A DNA stretch of 64,000 nucleotides from Sphingopyxis flava (GTDB taxonomy: Bacteria; Pseudomonadota; Alphaproteobacteria; Sphingomonadales; Sphingomonadaceae): assembly GCF_900168005.1 (NCBI RefSeq), contig NZ_FUYP01000002.1, forward strand, positions 1 through 64,000. The letters are read 5' to 3'. Positions 52,479 to 62,654 of this stretch are shown one piece after another (positions within the stretch are counted from its first letter, which is position 1; every line of letters begins with the position of its first letter). The notes under the pieces are model-generated. The model saw only the letters and a program-made list of their open reading frames with translations. It ran no database searches and was not told the DNA's origin. A program made the position numbers and the translations under genes.

Positions 52479-53405
52479 ATGGTGGGCATGAGCGACAAAA
52501 AGACCTGGCCCGACACAATCCACGCCGGCGAGTGCGAGCAGCACGAGCCGCTGGTGCGCCGCGTGCTCGCACCCAACCCCTCGCCCTATACCTTTACCGG
52601 CACCCAGACCTGGATTGTCGGCGCCGGAGCCGATGTTGCCGTAATTGACCCCGGCCCGACCGGGTCGGGGATGAGCATCGGCGATCCGCCTGACGCCAAT
52701 GGGCGGGGCCATGTCGATGCCATCCTGCGCGCGGTCGAGGGACAGCGGGTCGCTGCGATCCTGTGCACCCACACGCATCGCGATCACAGCCCTGCTGCGG
52801 CGCCGCTCAGCAAGGCGGCAGGGGCGCCGATCGTCGGCTGCGCTCCGCTTGCACTTTTGGACGACGGGCCGCGCGCCGATTCGGCGTTCGACCCGGACTA
52901 TGCTCCGGACCGCGTGCTCGCCGACGGCGAGCGCATTGCGGGGGACGGTTGGACGCTGGAGGCGGTCGCGACGCCGGGTCACACCTCAAACCATCTTTGC
53001 TTCGCGCTCGTCGAGACAGGGGCGCTGTTTACCGGCGATCATGTCATGGCATGGTCCACCAGCGTAGTCAGCCCGCCCGATGGCGACATGTCCGCCTATA
53101 TGGCATCTTTGAGCAAGCTCTACGATCGCGGCGATCGCGTCTATTATCCCGCCCACGGGCCGGCGGTCACCAAGCCGCGGCAGCTCGTTCGCGGTATGCT
53201 GGGCCACCGCAAGCAGCGGGAGCGGCAGATTCTGCGCGAACTTGAAAAGGGGACTGCGGAAATCCCCATCATGGTGAGCCACATGTACAAGGGTCTCGAT
53301 CCGCGCCTGACCGGCGCTGCGGGCCGCTCGGTCCTTGCGCATCTGATCGACCTTAAGGCACGGGGGCTGGTGCGTGTTCGCAACGAGGCGTGGGAATTGA
53401 CATGA
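52479..53405 (+). CDS. MBL-fold metallohydrolase (LACTB2-like)
   Basis: A 308-residue metallo-beta-lactamase fold enzyme with the zinc motif ILCTHTHRDHSPAAAPLSKAAG, ATPGHTSNHLCFAL, LFTGDHVMAWSTSVVSPPDGDMSAYMASL and PAHGPAVTKPRQLV. The C-terminal winged-helix-like part (ELEKGTAEIPIMVSHMYKGLDPRLTGAAGRSVLAHLIDLKARGLV) is typical of LACTB2-like RNases. ATG 52488 is an alternative start. The stop overlaps a small ORF (ATGA) that in turn overlaps the DUF4230 gene. Confidence 0.91.
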   Translation: MVGMSDKKTWPDTIHAGECEQHEPLVRRVLAPNPSPYTFTGTQTWIVGAGADVAVIDPGPTGSGMSIGDPPDANGRGHVDAILRAVEGQRVAAILCTHTHRDHSPAAAPLSKAAGAPIVGCAPLALLDDGPRADSAFDPDYAPDRVLADGERIAGDGWTLEAVATPGHTSNHLCFALVETGALFTGDHVMAWSTSVVSPPDGDMSAYMASLSKLYDRGDRVYYPAHGPAVTKPRQLVRGMLGHRKQRERQILRELEKGTAEIPIMVSHMYKGLDPRLTGAAGRSVLAHLIDLKARGLVRVRNEAWELT

Positions 53406-53509
53406 CCGCGCTGAAGACCCTGTTCGCGGCGGCTCGTGCACCTGGCGCCGGGAACGTGCTCCGCGAGATTCTCCACCCTTCCGGCCGCTTGGACTATAGC
53501 AGGTCATGA
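53402..53509 (+). CDS. 35-residue ORF linking the MBL and DUF4230 genes
   Basis: This frame begins at an ATG overlapping the MBL stop (ATGA) and ends with a TGA overlapping the DUF4230 ATG (ATGA). The product MTALKTLFAAARAPGAGNVL plus 15 residues is basic and has no recognisable motif. Perfect four-base overlaps on both sides suggest it is translated, if only to couple its neighbours. Confidence 0.45.
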   Translation: MTALKTLFAAARAPGAGNVLREILHPSGRLDYSRS

Positions 53510-54129
53510 CGCAGACCACCCCCCGCCTTTTGCCCCGGCTAATCCTTCTCGCCGCTGCGGCTTTGCTCGCGCTTGCTGCCTGGTGGGCGGTATCCGCGTG
53601 GCGCGATTGGCAGCGAGGCTATGACCCCGAAACCGTTGTCGCCGCTAGTCTTCAGGGTCTTCAGGAGCAGAATGTCCTTGTCCCCTTCACCGCGCGCTAC
53701 GTCGCGGTCGTGACCTCAACGCAGAGTCGGTTGGGGCTGAGTGCGAAGAAAACGCTGATCATGCCAGGGACCGTGCGCTATGAGCTCGACCTGACGAAGC
53801 TGAAGCCTGCCGATCTCGACTGGGATGCGGCGGCGAATGCGCTGACGGTTACTTTGCCGCCGCTGCGGCTCGCGGGACCGGAAATCGACATCGACGCGAT
53901 CAGCGAATTTCGCGATGGTGCGATCCTCCTGACCCTTACCGATGCTGAGCAACTGCTCGACGCCGCGAACCGCAAGGCGGCGCAGGAGGAATTGATCAGG
54001 CAGGCGAAAGGGGCAACGCCGATGCGCCTCGCCAGGAGCGCGGCGCAGACCGCGATCGAACAGAACTTCGCTATGCCCCTCAAAGCGGCGGGGATTGACG
54101 CGAAGGTTACTGCGCGCTTCGGCGACTGA
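53506..54129 (+). CDS. DUF4230 family protein
   Basis: A 207-residue protein with one N-terminal membrane anchor (LLPRLILLAAAALLALAAWWAV). The DUF4230 domain follows: VVAASLQGLQEQNVLVPFTARYVAVVTSTQSRLGLSAKKTLIMPGTVRYELDLTKLKPADLDWDAAANALTVTLPPL, and ends ARSAAQTAIEQNFAMPLKAAGIDAKVTARF. The domain is thought to sit in the periplasm; its role is unknown. It is translationally coupled to the small upstream ORF. Confidence 0.9.
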   Translation: MTQTTPRLLPRLILLAAAALLALAAWWAVSAWRDWQRGYDPETVVAASLQGLQEQNVLVPFTARYVAVVTSTQSRLGLSAKKTLIMPGTVRYELDLTKLKPADLDWDAAANALTVTLPPLRLAGPEIDIDAISEFRDGAILLTLTDAEQLLDAANRKAAQEELIRQAKGATPMRLARSAAQTAIEQNFAMPLKAAGIDAKVTARFGD

Positions 54130-54196
54130 ATCGGGCTTTTCGTGCGCCGCATGCTGCGATAAGAAATTCGCCAGGGTCGCATCGGGAGATGCGGAT

Positions 54197-54907
54197 ATGG
54201 CAACAGTGGGGGGCGCAGCCGCCGCCGAACGATTCTGGCAGCGGATGGCGATTGGTCTCGCCATCTTCATCGTCTTTGGTTTCCTGCAGTTCGCGGCGCG
54301 CGGCTTCGCCGATCCGCTGAGCGCGCCAGCCTGGGTGCATTTGCACGGGCTCGCGATGCTCGGCTGGCTCGCCCTGCTCATCGTCCAGCCGTCGCTGGTT
54401 GCGCGCGGGAACCTCGCGCTTCATCGCCGGCTCGGCTGGCTGGGCGCGGGGCTCGCCCTCATAATCACAGGGCTGGGCGTTTTTACCGGCGTCATGGCCC
54501 TGGTGCTGCATCGCCAACCGCCTTTCTTCGATCCCGCCTATTTCCTTGCGCTCACTGCGATCGAATCGATGGTTTTCGGCGCGATGGTGGTCTGGGCGAT
54601 CCGGCGGCGCCGCGCGACCGACTGGCACCGGCGATTGATGATCGGCGCGACGATCGTGATTCTTGAGCCGGCACTCGGACGGTTGCTCCCGATCCCGCAG
54701 ATGGGCGCCTGGGCCGAACCTGCGGTCGCGCTGTGCCAGCTTGCGGCAGTTGCCTTCGTTGCAGCGTACGACTGGCGGTTGCGCGGCGCGGTCCACCCCG
54801 CGACCTGGGCAGTAATGATGGTTGCTATCGCGACGCGGGTCGCCATATCGCTGCTTGCCATGACGCCTCCCGTCATTGCGCTTGCGGCACGGCTCGCTGG
54901 CGATTGA
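54197..54907 (+). CDS. Multi-pass membrane protein, unknown function
   Basis: ATG 54197 gives 236 residues with about seven hydrophobic helices. HLHGLAMLGWLALLIVQPSLVARGNLALHRRLGWLGAGLA carries conserved His residues, as in haem-b or DUF2306-like membrane proteins, and TDWHRRLMIGATIVILEPALGRLLP has another. No named family could be fixed. The in-frame extension up to 54095 overlaps the DUF4230 gene and looks non-coding. It lies 67 bp after DUF4230. Confidence 0.78.
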   Translation: MATVGGAAAAERFWQRMAIGLAIFIVFGFLQFAARGFADPLSAPAWVHLHGLAMLGWLALLIVQPSLVARGNLALHRRLGWLGAGLALIITGLGVFTGVMALVLHRQPPFFDPAYFLALTAIESMVFGAMVVWAIRRRRATDWHRRLMIGATIVILEPALGRLLPIPQMGAWAEPAVALCQLAAVAFVAAYDWRLRGAVHPATWAVMMVAIATRVAISLLAMTPPVIALAARLAGD

Positions 54908-54977
54908 TCCGCCGAATTGCCCTGCGCGGGGACGCGGTGTAGGAGGCGCGTGGCCAACGCCACGACAAGGACAAGCC

Positions 54978-55967
<990 letters not shown>

Positions 55968-56989
55968 CCTTGAGTCGCCTGCCCGGCGAGCCCGATTCGC
56001 TCCGCGGCCAGGCAGGATAAGGCGCCTTTTCGAATCTGAAAATGTTGCGCTGCTGATACAAAAATGCTGCGCAGCAAAGACAAGTTGCTAATGCCGGACT
56101 TATCCACAGGTGCGGGAGGTTTTGCGCGCTTTTTTGTTGGCGACCTGCGGGCTCCGTGCCAGCTTCCAATCATCGGACGACAGAGACGTCGGACCACCCG
56201 GGACCGAAGGATGGTTGCAAGACCAGCCTGAGAAAGCGGAGCGGATCGACGAGGAAGGAGACCGATACCCGGTCACGGAACGCCGCAATTCCCACGAGTT
56301 GAGGCAGACCCGACCGGAATGGAAATGCAGTCCATCGCCGGATAACAGCCACTGCTTCGGCAGAGGCCCGGACCGGATGATGAAGGGCTTTCCAGGTGCG
56401 GCCGGCCCCCGAAAGGGGGCCGACCAAACCGCCGCCGGACTGGTTCCGTGTGCGCGGCGACGGATCGTTTTGCGGGCCGCTGATCGCAAGAGAAGCGGAC
56501 CGGGATGAGCCCGAGAACGCGGCTGGAGCAAAACCGGATAGTGGGGGTTGGCAGCGATGCCGGCCCCCATTTCGTATGGGTGGTCCCCCATCCTCCTCGC
56601 CCTTTCCCTCTCGCCCGACCTCGATCCGCTTCTTCAGGATGGGAAGGGCTGGCCCATCGGGTGAACCCACCCCACCCCGGGGGCGAGAAGGCCCCCTTCC
56701 TCCCTTCCCCCTGAAGGCCCACGGCGCCCCATAAAATTCCTCCGGTGTGAGCCGCGTCACATCGCGGTACGAGCGAAGCTTCTATTCCTCCGACTGCGAC
56801 CCGGATCAGCTCCCGATCAGGAGCTGTTCCCACTTTCCCGGCCGGATTGCATTCGGTCCGGCCGGGAACCTTTTGCGCAACGCTGGCATTGTGCAGACAT
56901 CGGCAAAGCGATGTTCGGACACGATAAGGCGCTTACCAATACGCCCCCGTGCGACCCATCGCTCCGGTCCAAGAATGGGAGCAAAATAT
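55968..56989. other. 1-kb stretch without an identified gene
   Basis: Between nadA and the first GlsB gene no frame yields a protein-like sequence, although several long overlapping open frames exist because of high GC. The stretch 56560-56740 has very strong pyrimidine bias on the plus strand (long runs of C and T). A perfect 8-bp hairpin with a GAAA tetraloop lies at 56403-56422. It could hold a structured RNA, a regulatory leader for glsB, or decayed mobile DNA; I see no decisive signal. Confidence 0.5.
56403..56422. other. Perfect hairpin with GNRA tetraloop
   Basis: CGGCCCCC-GAAA-GGGGGCCG is a perfect 8-bp stem capped by a GAAA tetraloop in an otherwise gene-free kilobase. Such loops are stabilising in structured RNAs. 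No T-run follows. Confidence 0.5.
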
Positions 56990-57253
56990 ATGGGTATCAT
57001 CATCACGCTTATCGTCGGCGGTATCATCGGCTGGCTGGCGAGCATCGTCATGCGCACCGACGCGCAGCAGGGCATCTTCCTCAATGTCGTCGTCGGCATC
57101 GTGGGCGCTTTTCTGGGCAATATTCTTGGCGGCATGTTCGGCAGCGGTGCCTCGCTCAGCAGCTTCGACCCCGTGGGCCTTCTGTGGGCTTTCATCGGTG
57201 CGATCGTCCTGCTCGCGATCGTCAATCTGGTGCGCCGCGGTAGCGTGCGCTGA
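56990..57253 (+). CDS. GlsB/YeaQ/YmgE family stress membrane protein (copy 1)
   Basis: ATG 56990 gives an 87-residue protein with three glycine-rich helices: GIIITLIVGGIIGWLASIVMRTDAQQGIFLNVVVGIVGAFLGNILGGMFG and LLWAFIGAIVLLAIVNLVRRGSVR. It belongs to the transglycosylase-associated small membrane protein family induced under stress. A second copy lies 116 bp downstream with 44 identical bases at its start. A longer upstream reading frame has no family content. Confidence 0.9.
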   Translation: MGIIITLIVGGIIGWLASIVMRTDAQQGIFLNVVVGIVGAFLGNILGGMFGSGASLSSFDPVGLLWAFIGAIVLLAIVNLVRRGSVR

Positions 57254-57369
57254 CAGGACGGCAGCGGCACCTCAGCCGCTGCCATTCCGTTAGGCGAATT
57301 GATAAATCTGCGTTACCATCGCAGTGCCTGTCTCGACAGGCGACAATGAATATCGCAAGGGGGTCATCT

Positions 57370-57639
57370 ATGACTTGGATTATCGCAATCATCATGGGCG
57401 GTATCATCGGCTGGCTGGCGAGCATCGTCATGCGCACCGATGCGCAGCAAGGGATATTCCTCAACATCGTCGTCGGTTGTTTGGGATCGATCCTCGGCCG
57501 ATTCCTGTTCGGTCGCTTTCTGGGCGGCGGCCATCTGCGCGGCGACGCCTTCGACCCGATGACACTGCTCACGGCATTCATCGGCGCGGTGATCCTGCTC
57601 GCCATCGTCAATCTCGTCCGCCGCGGACGCGTGCGCTGA
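57370..57639 (+). CDS. GlsB/YeaQ/YmgE family stress membrane protein (copy 2)
   Basis: An 89-residue protein, ATG 57370, preceded by AAGGGGG. It matches copy 1 at GGIIGWLASIVMRTDAQQGIFLN and the ending FIGAVILLAIVNLVRRGRVR. It differs in the loop (FGRFLGGGHLRGDAFDP), which is more charged. Tandem duplicates of this family are common in alphaproteobacteria. A strong terminator follows at 57679. Confidence 0.9.
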   Translation: MTWIIAIIMGGIIGWLASIVMRTDAQQGIFLNIVVGCLGSILGRFLFGRFLGGGHLRGDAFDPMTLLTAFIGAVILLAIVNLVRRGRVR

Positions 57640-57941
57640 ACCGGCGGGGTTAACGCGGCCATTTTTAGGGCCCGATTGAAAAAGGGGCGGCCGATCCGGT
57701 ATCGGCCGCCCCTTTTTCGTGATTACCGCGCAGCATCGCCTTTTATTCTGGACCGGGAACTCGCGATGCGGGTATGAAGCCCGCCCTCCACGGGCGGGGA
57801 GGTTCAAGTTTCGCGCTTGCCAGCGGTGATTTAATTCGATAATACACCTTCAAGATTATCTGGGTCTGTCGCGCGCATCGGGGGCGGTTGTCAAGGGCGG
57901 CTGTCGGTCCGGCCATTGTAGACGGCAGAGGGGAATTCGGC
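57640..57941. other. Intergenic region before the RND efflux operon
   Basis: Besides the strong terminator (57679-57717), this 302-bp region has a hairpin CCCGCCC-TCCA-CGGGCGG (57781-57799). The last 120 bp are A/T-richer (GATTTAATTCGATAATACACC) and likely hold the promoter of the adaptor gene. No repressor gene is nearby. Confidence 0.5.
57679..57717. terminator. Strong bidirectional terminator after the GlsB pair
   Basis: AAAAAGGGGCGGCCGAT pairs perfectly with ATCGGCCGCCCCTTTTT over 17 bp around a five-base loop, with A and T runs on both sides. It ends the glsB transcript. Confidence 0.92.
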
Positions 57942-59138
57942 GTGAACTACGAGCGGAAAGTGGAATCGATGGACAGCTTGGCGGGCTCGGCGCAGGAATT
58001 TTACGAAGAGGCGGACGATCGCCGTAAGCGCAAGCGCCTGATCATTGCCGTGGTGCTCATCGTGCTGGTGCTGGCGGCCGCCTGGTATGGATTTTCATCG
58101 ACCAAAGGCGGCGACCCGGCTGCGGGGGACGGCGCTGCTGCCAGCACGCCCACCGTTACCGTCATGATACCGGGCATGCAGTCGGTGCAGGCGGCCATTT
58201 CGGCCAATGGCACAATTGCCGCGCGGCGCGAAATGCCGGTCGGCGTCGCGGGTGAGGGCGGCCAGGTGGTGCGTGTCCTCGTCGAGCCGGGCCAATGGGT
58301 CGGCGCTGGTCAGACACTGGCGATCATCGACCGCTCGGTCCAGGCTCAGCAGGCGGAGAGCCTTGCGGCCTCGATCCGCGTGGCGCAGGCCGATGCCGAT
58401 CTCGCCGAGGCCGAACTCAAGCGCGCCGAGGCGCTTGTCTCACGCGGCTTCATCTCCAAGGCCGACATGGATCGCAAGCGCGCGACGCGCGACGCCGCGC
58501 AAGCCCGCGTCCGCGTCGCGCAGGCGCAGTATCGCGAGGCTGTCGCGCGAAACAGCCGCTTGAACATTGTCGCGCCCGCCGCCGGGCTCGTGCTGACGCG
58601 CGAGGTCGAACCGGGGCAGATCGTTGGCGCGGGCAGCGGCGTCCTGTTCCGCATGGCGAAGGGCGGCGAGATGGAAATGCTCGCGCAGCTCGCCGAAGCT
58701 GATCTGCAGCGGGTATCGGTCGGCACGCGGGCGACCGTGACGCCGGTTGGCACCGACCTCAAGATCGAGGGACAGATCTGGCAGGAATCGCCGGTCATCA
58801 ACCCTGAGACGCGCCAGGGAACGGTGCGGATAGCGCTGCCATACAGCGCCGCGCTGCGGCCGGGCGGCTTCGCCGACGCACGGCTCGTGTCAGGCACCGG
58901 CCAGGCGCCGCTCCTTCCCGAAAGCGCGGTCCAGAGCGGTCCGGAGGGCAATTTTGTGCTCATCGTCGACAAGAATAATCAGGTCCAGCGGCGCCCGGTG
59001 AAAGTCGGCACCGTCACCGACGGCGGTGTGTCGATTGCGTCGGGACTGACCGGCAACGAGCGCGTGGTCGTGCTTGCGGGCGCCTTCCTCAATCCCGGCG
59101 ACAAGGTGAAGCCGGTTGTCCAGAAATCGTCGCAATAA
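57942..59138 (+). CDS. RND efflux periplasmic adaptor subunit
   Basis: GTG 57942 is chosen because AGAGGGG lies 8 bp upstream, giving 398 residues; ATG 57969 is an alternative. One N-terminal membrane helix (RLIIAVVLIVLVLAAAWYGF) anchors it. The lipoyl/barrel-sandwich part (REMPVGVAGEGGQVVRVLVEPGQWVGAGQTLAIID), the coiled-coil hairpin (AQQAESLAASIRVAQADADLAEAELKRAEALVSRGFISKADMDR) and the beta-barrel (MLAQLAEADLQRVSVGTRATVTPVG) follow MexA order. It bridges the RND pump to an outer-membrane channel, whose gene is not in view. Confidence 0.92.
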   Translation: MNYERKVESMDSLAGSAQEFYEEADDRRKRKRLIIAVVLIVLVLAAAWYGFSSTKGGDPAAGDGAAASTPTVTVMIPGMQSVQAAISANGTIAARREMPVGVAGEGGQVVRVLVEPGQWVGAGQTLAIIDRSVQAQQAESLAASIRVAQADADLAEAELKRAEALVSRGFISKADMDRKRATRDAAQARVRVAQAQYREAVARNSRLNIVAPAAGLVLTREVEPGQIVGAGSGVLFRMAKGGEMEMLAQLAEADLQRVSVGTRATVTPVGTDLKIEGQIWQESPVINPETRQGTVRIALPYSAALRPGGFADARLVSGTGQAPLLPESAVQSGPEGNFVLIVDKNNQVQRRPVKVGTVTDGGVSIASGLTGNERVVVLAGAFLNPGDKVKPVVQKSSQ

Positions 59139-59176
59139 TCGACCGCAACGCATCATCGCTACAGGGCGTCTGACAC

Positions 59177-62100
59177 ATGAGCTTCCGCAACATCTCCGCC
59201 TGGTGCATCCGCAATCCGGTCCCGCCGATCGTTTTGTTCGTGCTGCTCCTCCTTGCGGGCCTGGTCAGCTTCAACCGGATGGACGTCAATGACAATCCGG
59301 ACGTCGAATTCCCGGCGGTGCAGGTCATCGTCGCGCAGCCGGGCGCGGCACCGACCGAGCTTGAAACACAGGTCACCCAGCGCGTCGAAGCGGCGGTGCG
59401 CGCGGTAAGCGGCGTCGATGAAATGTCCTCCTATGTCGGCGAGGGCAGCAGCAGCACATTCGTCCAGTTCGCGATCGGAACTCCGATCGACCGCGCGTAT
59501 AATGACGTCAACCAGGCGGTGCAGCAGATCCGCAGCGATCTGCCCGACGGCATTCTCGAGCCGCAGGTCGTGCGCGTCGACGTTGCGGGCGGTCCGATCA
59601 CACATTTCTCGGTCGAAGCGGCCGACATGACCCTCGAACAGCTCAGCTGGTTCGTCGACAATACGGTGGCGAAGGAATTGCTATCGATTCCCGGCATGGC
59701 GAAGGTCAGCCGCTCGGGCGGTGTCGACCGCGAAATTCGCGTCATCCTCGATCCTGCCCGCATGCAAAGCTACGGTCTCACGGCCAGCCAGGTGAACCAG
59801 CAACTGCGCCAGGTCAATCTGAATGCCGCGGGCGGCCGCGCCGAGATCGCGGGGTCCGAGCAGGCCGTGCGCGTCCTTGGCAACGCTGCGAGCGCCTATG
59901 ATCTTGGCCAGACGCGCATAGCCATTGGCGGTGGCCGCACGATCCGCTTGTCGGACGTTGCGAAAGTCAGCGACGGTTACGCTGAACAGCGCAACCTCGC
60001 GAAGATCGGCGGTCGGCAGGTTCTCAGTTTCTCAATCGAAAAGGCGAAGGGTTCCTCCGACGTCACGGTCCACGACGAGGCGATGAAGAAGCTTGAGGAG
60101 ATCAAGAAGAACAACCCCAAGGTCGCCTTCAAGATCCTCTTCACTCGCACCGAATACACCAAGGAACAATATCGTAGCTCGATGGCAGCGATGGTCGAGG
60201 GCGCGGTCCTTGCGGTCGTGGTTGTCTTCTTGTTCCTGCGCGACTGGCGCGCGACGCTGATCAGCGCGCTCGCCATCCCGCTCTCGGCGATCCCGACCTT
60301 CTGGTTCATGGAGCTGATGGGCTTTTCACTGAACGGCCTCTCGCTCCTCGCGCTGAGCCTCGTTGCCGGGGTGCTCGTCGACGATGCGATCGTGGAGATC
60401 GAGAATATCGTCCGGCACATGCGCATGGGCAAGACCGCGTACCAGGCGGCGATCGATGCCGCGGACGAGATCGGCCTTGCCGTGGTTGCAACCACAAGTT
60501 CGATTGTCGCGGTGTTCCTGCCGGTCGCATTAATGCCCGGCGTGTCGGGGCAATTCTTCATCCAGTTTGGCATGACCGTCGTCTTCGCGGTGGTCGTCAG
60601 CCTCGCTGTGGCGCGCATGATCACGCCGATGATCGCGGCATATTTCCTCGCCGCTGAGGGCGAACAGGCGCATGCCAACGGACCCTGGGTCGACCGCTAC
60701 GAAAGGCTGCTGGGCTGGACGCTGAACAGCGAAAAGCACAAGGCGGTGCGCGCGCGCTACGAGCCGGTACCGACCCGCCCGAGCTTGTTGATCGTCCCGC
60801 TTGCGCTCGCGGCCTTGACGATCCTCCTTTCGACTTATCGCTATTTCCAGCCAGTGCCGGTCGGCCAGGACGCCCCCAATACGGCGGTGCACTTCCTCTT
60901 GCTGACGCCGATTGCGGCGGTCACCACCTTCCTCCTTGCAGTCTTCCTGATGATTGCCATTGGCGCGGCGCTGGATTCCATGGGCGCCAAGTGGGCGTGG
61001 ACTCGCTGGGCCAAATTCATGACGCGGCGCGCCTATGCGCGCCTCTTTGACCATCGTGTGTGGATCGTGGGGATCGGCGGCCTTGCTTTTGCGATGAGCA
61101 TTATTCTGTTCATATTCATCCCGAAGCAGTTCCAGCCGACGATCAACAGCGATTACAGCCAGGTCAAATATGAACTGCCGCCGGGCTCGACGCTTGAGCA
61201 GAGTGAAACGATCGCGCGGCAGATCTCGGCAATCCTCGATGATAGCCCGGTGGTCGACACTGCCTTCTATGATATCAATGTCGGCGGCGGGAACGCTTTT
61301 CTCACGCTCAGAAAGGACCGGGAGGTGTCGAGCGTCGAATGGGAGCGCAGCCTGCAGCCGAAGCTCGGAGAGATCCCCGACGCGCGCGTGAGCTTCCAAA
61401 GCCAGTCGGGCGGCTTTTCGGGCCGCGACATTACCTTCGTCCTTGGCGGAGACGATCCGATCGCGCTCGAGAAACATGCGCTCAAGATTGTCGACCAGAT
61501 GAAAGGACTGAAGGAACTGCGCGCGCCGCGTATCGAGGGCGATATCCCGCGGCCCGAAATTATCATCACGCCGCGCCTCGACCTCGCTGCCGACCTTGGC
61601 GTCACGACCGCGGCACTCAGCCAGACGATCCGTATCGCGACGCTCGGCGATATCGACCAGAATGCGGCGAAATTTTCGCTGTCCGACCGCCAGATTCCGA
61701 TCCGGGTACTTCTCTCGGAAGATTCGCGCCGTAGCCTTGCGACGCTCGAGAACCTGCCGGTGCCGACCGCAAGTGGGTCGACAGTTCCGCTGAAATCGGT
61801 CGCAGAGATCGGCTTTGGCGCAGGTCCTACCGAACTTCGGCGCTACAACCAGACGCGGCGCATCGTGATTGGTGCCGACCTTGCGCCGGGGCTTGTGACA
61901 GGCAATGCGCAGACCAAGATCGACGCGCTGCCCGCGGTCAGGAATATGCCGCAGGGCATCCGCAAGGTGATCCAGGGCGACGCGAAGTGGCAGGCCGAGA
62001 TGATGCGAAACTTCATGATTGCGGTTGTCGCCGGGTTGATGCTTGTCTTCTCGACGCTGGTGCTCCTCTATCGCCGCTTCCTCTCGCCGCTCGTCAATAT

Positions 62101-62590
62101 GTCGTCGCTGCTGCTCGCCCCGCTGGGCGGCCTGCTCGGCCTTCTCATTGCGCGGATGGAGATTTCCATGCCGGTGTTCATCGGCCTCCTGATGCTGCTC
62201 GGCATCGTCGCGAAGAACTCGATCCTGCTTGTCGATTTCGCGATCGAGGAGATGGACAAGGGTGTCGAGAAGGCGGCAGCGCTCATGGACGCGGGGCGCA
62301 AGCGTGCCCAGCCGATTGTGATGACCACGGTCGCGATGGTCGCAGGCATGGTTCCCACCGCGCTGTCGCTGTCGGGCGACGGGGCATGGCGCGCGCCGAT
62401 GGGCGTCGTGGTGATCGGCGGACTCATTCTCTCGACGCTGCTGACGCTGCTGATCGTGCCCGCGGGTTTCAGCCTCGCCGACAGCATCGAGAAGCGAATG
62501 GGCCGCTTCTTCTCGCGCACCCTGCTGACCTATCGGCCTGGCGATGACACGCGGCCGCATGCCGACCCCGCCCCACATCCAGCCGAGTGA
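59177..62590 (+). CDS. RND efflux pump permease with two extra central helices
   Basis: A 1137-residue AcrB-type pump. Starting FRNISAWCIRNPVPPIVLFVLLLLAGLVSF, it has the proton-relay helices (LSLVAGVLVDDAIVEIENIVRHM, with two adjacent Asp) and the second-half equivalent (ILLVDFAIEEMDKG). Between TM6 and TM7 two added hydrophobic stretches appear (PSLLIVPLALAALTILLSTYRYF and HFLLLTPIAAVTTFLLAVFLMIAIGAAL), so it may have 14 helices. It exports drugs or other compounds by proton antiport. It is 38 bp after the adaptor and in the same operon. Confidence 0.93.
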   Translation: MSFRNISAWCIRNPVPPIVLFVLLLLAGLVSFNRMDVNDNPDVEFPAVQVIVAQPGAAPTELETQVTQRVEAAVRAVSGVDEMSSYVGEGSSSTFVQFAIGTPIDRAYNDVNQAVQQIRSDLPDGILEPQVVRVDVAGGPITHFSVEAADMTLEQLSWFVDNTVAKELLSIPGMAKVSRSGGVDREIRVILDPARMQSYGLTASQVNQQLRQVNLNAAGGRAEIAGSEQAVRVLGNAASAYDLGQTRIAIGGGRTIRLSDVAKVSDGYAEQRNLAKIGGRQVLSFSIEKAKGSSDVTVHDEAMKKLEEIKKNNPKVAFKILFTRTEYTKEQYRSSMAAMVEGAVLAVVVVFLFLRDWRATLISALAIPLSAIPTFWFMELMGFSLNGLSLLALSLVAGVLVDDAIVEIENIVRHMRMGKTAYQAAIDAADEIGLAVVATTSSIVAVFLPVALMPGVSGQFFIQFGMTVVFAVVVSLAVARMITPMIAAYFLAAEGEQAHANGPWVDRYERLLGWTLNSEKHKAVRARYEPVPTRPSLLIVPLALAALTILLSTYRYFQPVPVGQDAPNTAVHFLLLTPIAAVTTFLLAVFLMIAIGAALDSMGAKWAWTRWAKFMTRRAYARLFDHRVWIVGIGGLAFAMSIILFIFIPKQFQPTINSDYSQVKYELPPGSTLEQSETIARQISAILDDSPVVDTAFYDINVGGGNAFLTLRKDREVSSVEWERSLQPKLGEIPDARVSFQSQSGGFSGRDITFVLGGDDPIALEKHALKIVDQMKGLKELRAPRIEGDIPRPEIIITPRLDLAADLGVTTAALSQTIRIATLGDIDQNAAKFSLSDRQIPIRVLLSEDSRRSLATLENLPVPTASGSTVPLKSVAEIGFGAGPTELRRYNQTRRIVIGADLAPGLVTGNAQTKIDALPAVRNMPQGIRKVIQGDAKWQAEMMRNFMIAVVAGLMLVFSTLVLLYRRFLSPLVNMSSLLLAPLGGLLGLLIARMEISMPVFIGLLMLLGIVAKNSILLVDFAIEEMDKGVEKAAALMDAGRKRAQPIVMTTVAMVAGMVPTALSLSGDGAWRAPMGVVVIGGLILSTLLTLLIVPAGFSLADSIEKRMGRFFSRTLLTYRPGDDTRPHADPAPHPAE

Positions 62591-62654
62591 CATCGGCCTG
62601 CCGGGGACGGGGCAGCGGTTGCAACCTTTGCGCCGCGGCGCCATTTGACAGGGC

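Noticed and set aside
50478..52982. 834-residue minus-strand open frame opposite the M56 gene
   Set aside because: It is a shadow of the BlaI, M56 and MBL genes; the translation is Arg/His-rich with no domain.
56170..56833. Long minus-strand frames between nadA and glsB
   Set aside because: Several frames are open at once, all rich in Gly, Pro, Arg and Ser with no motif, as expected from GC-rich non-coding DNA.
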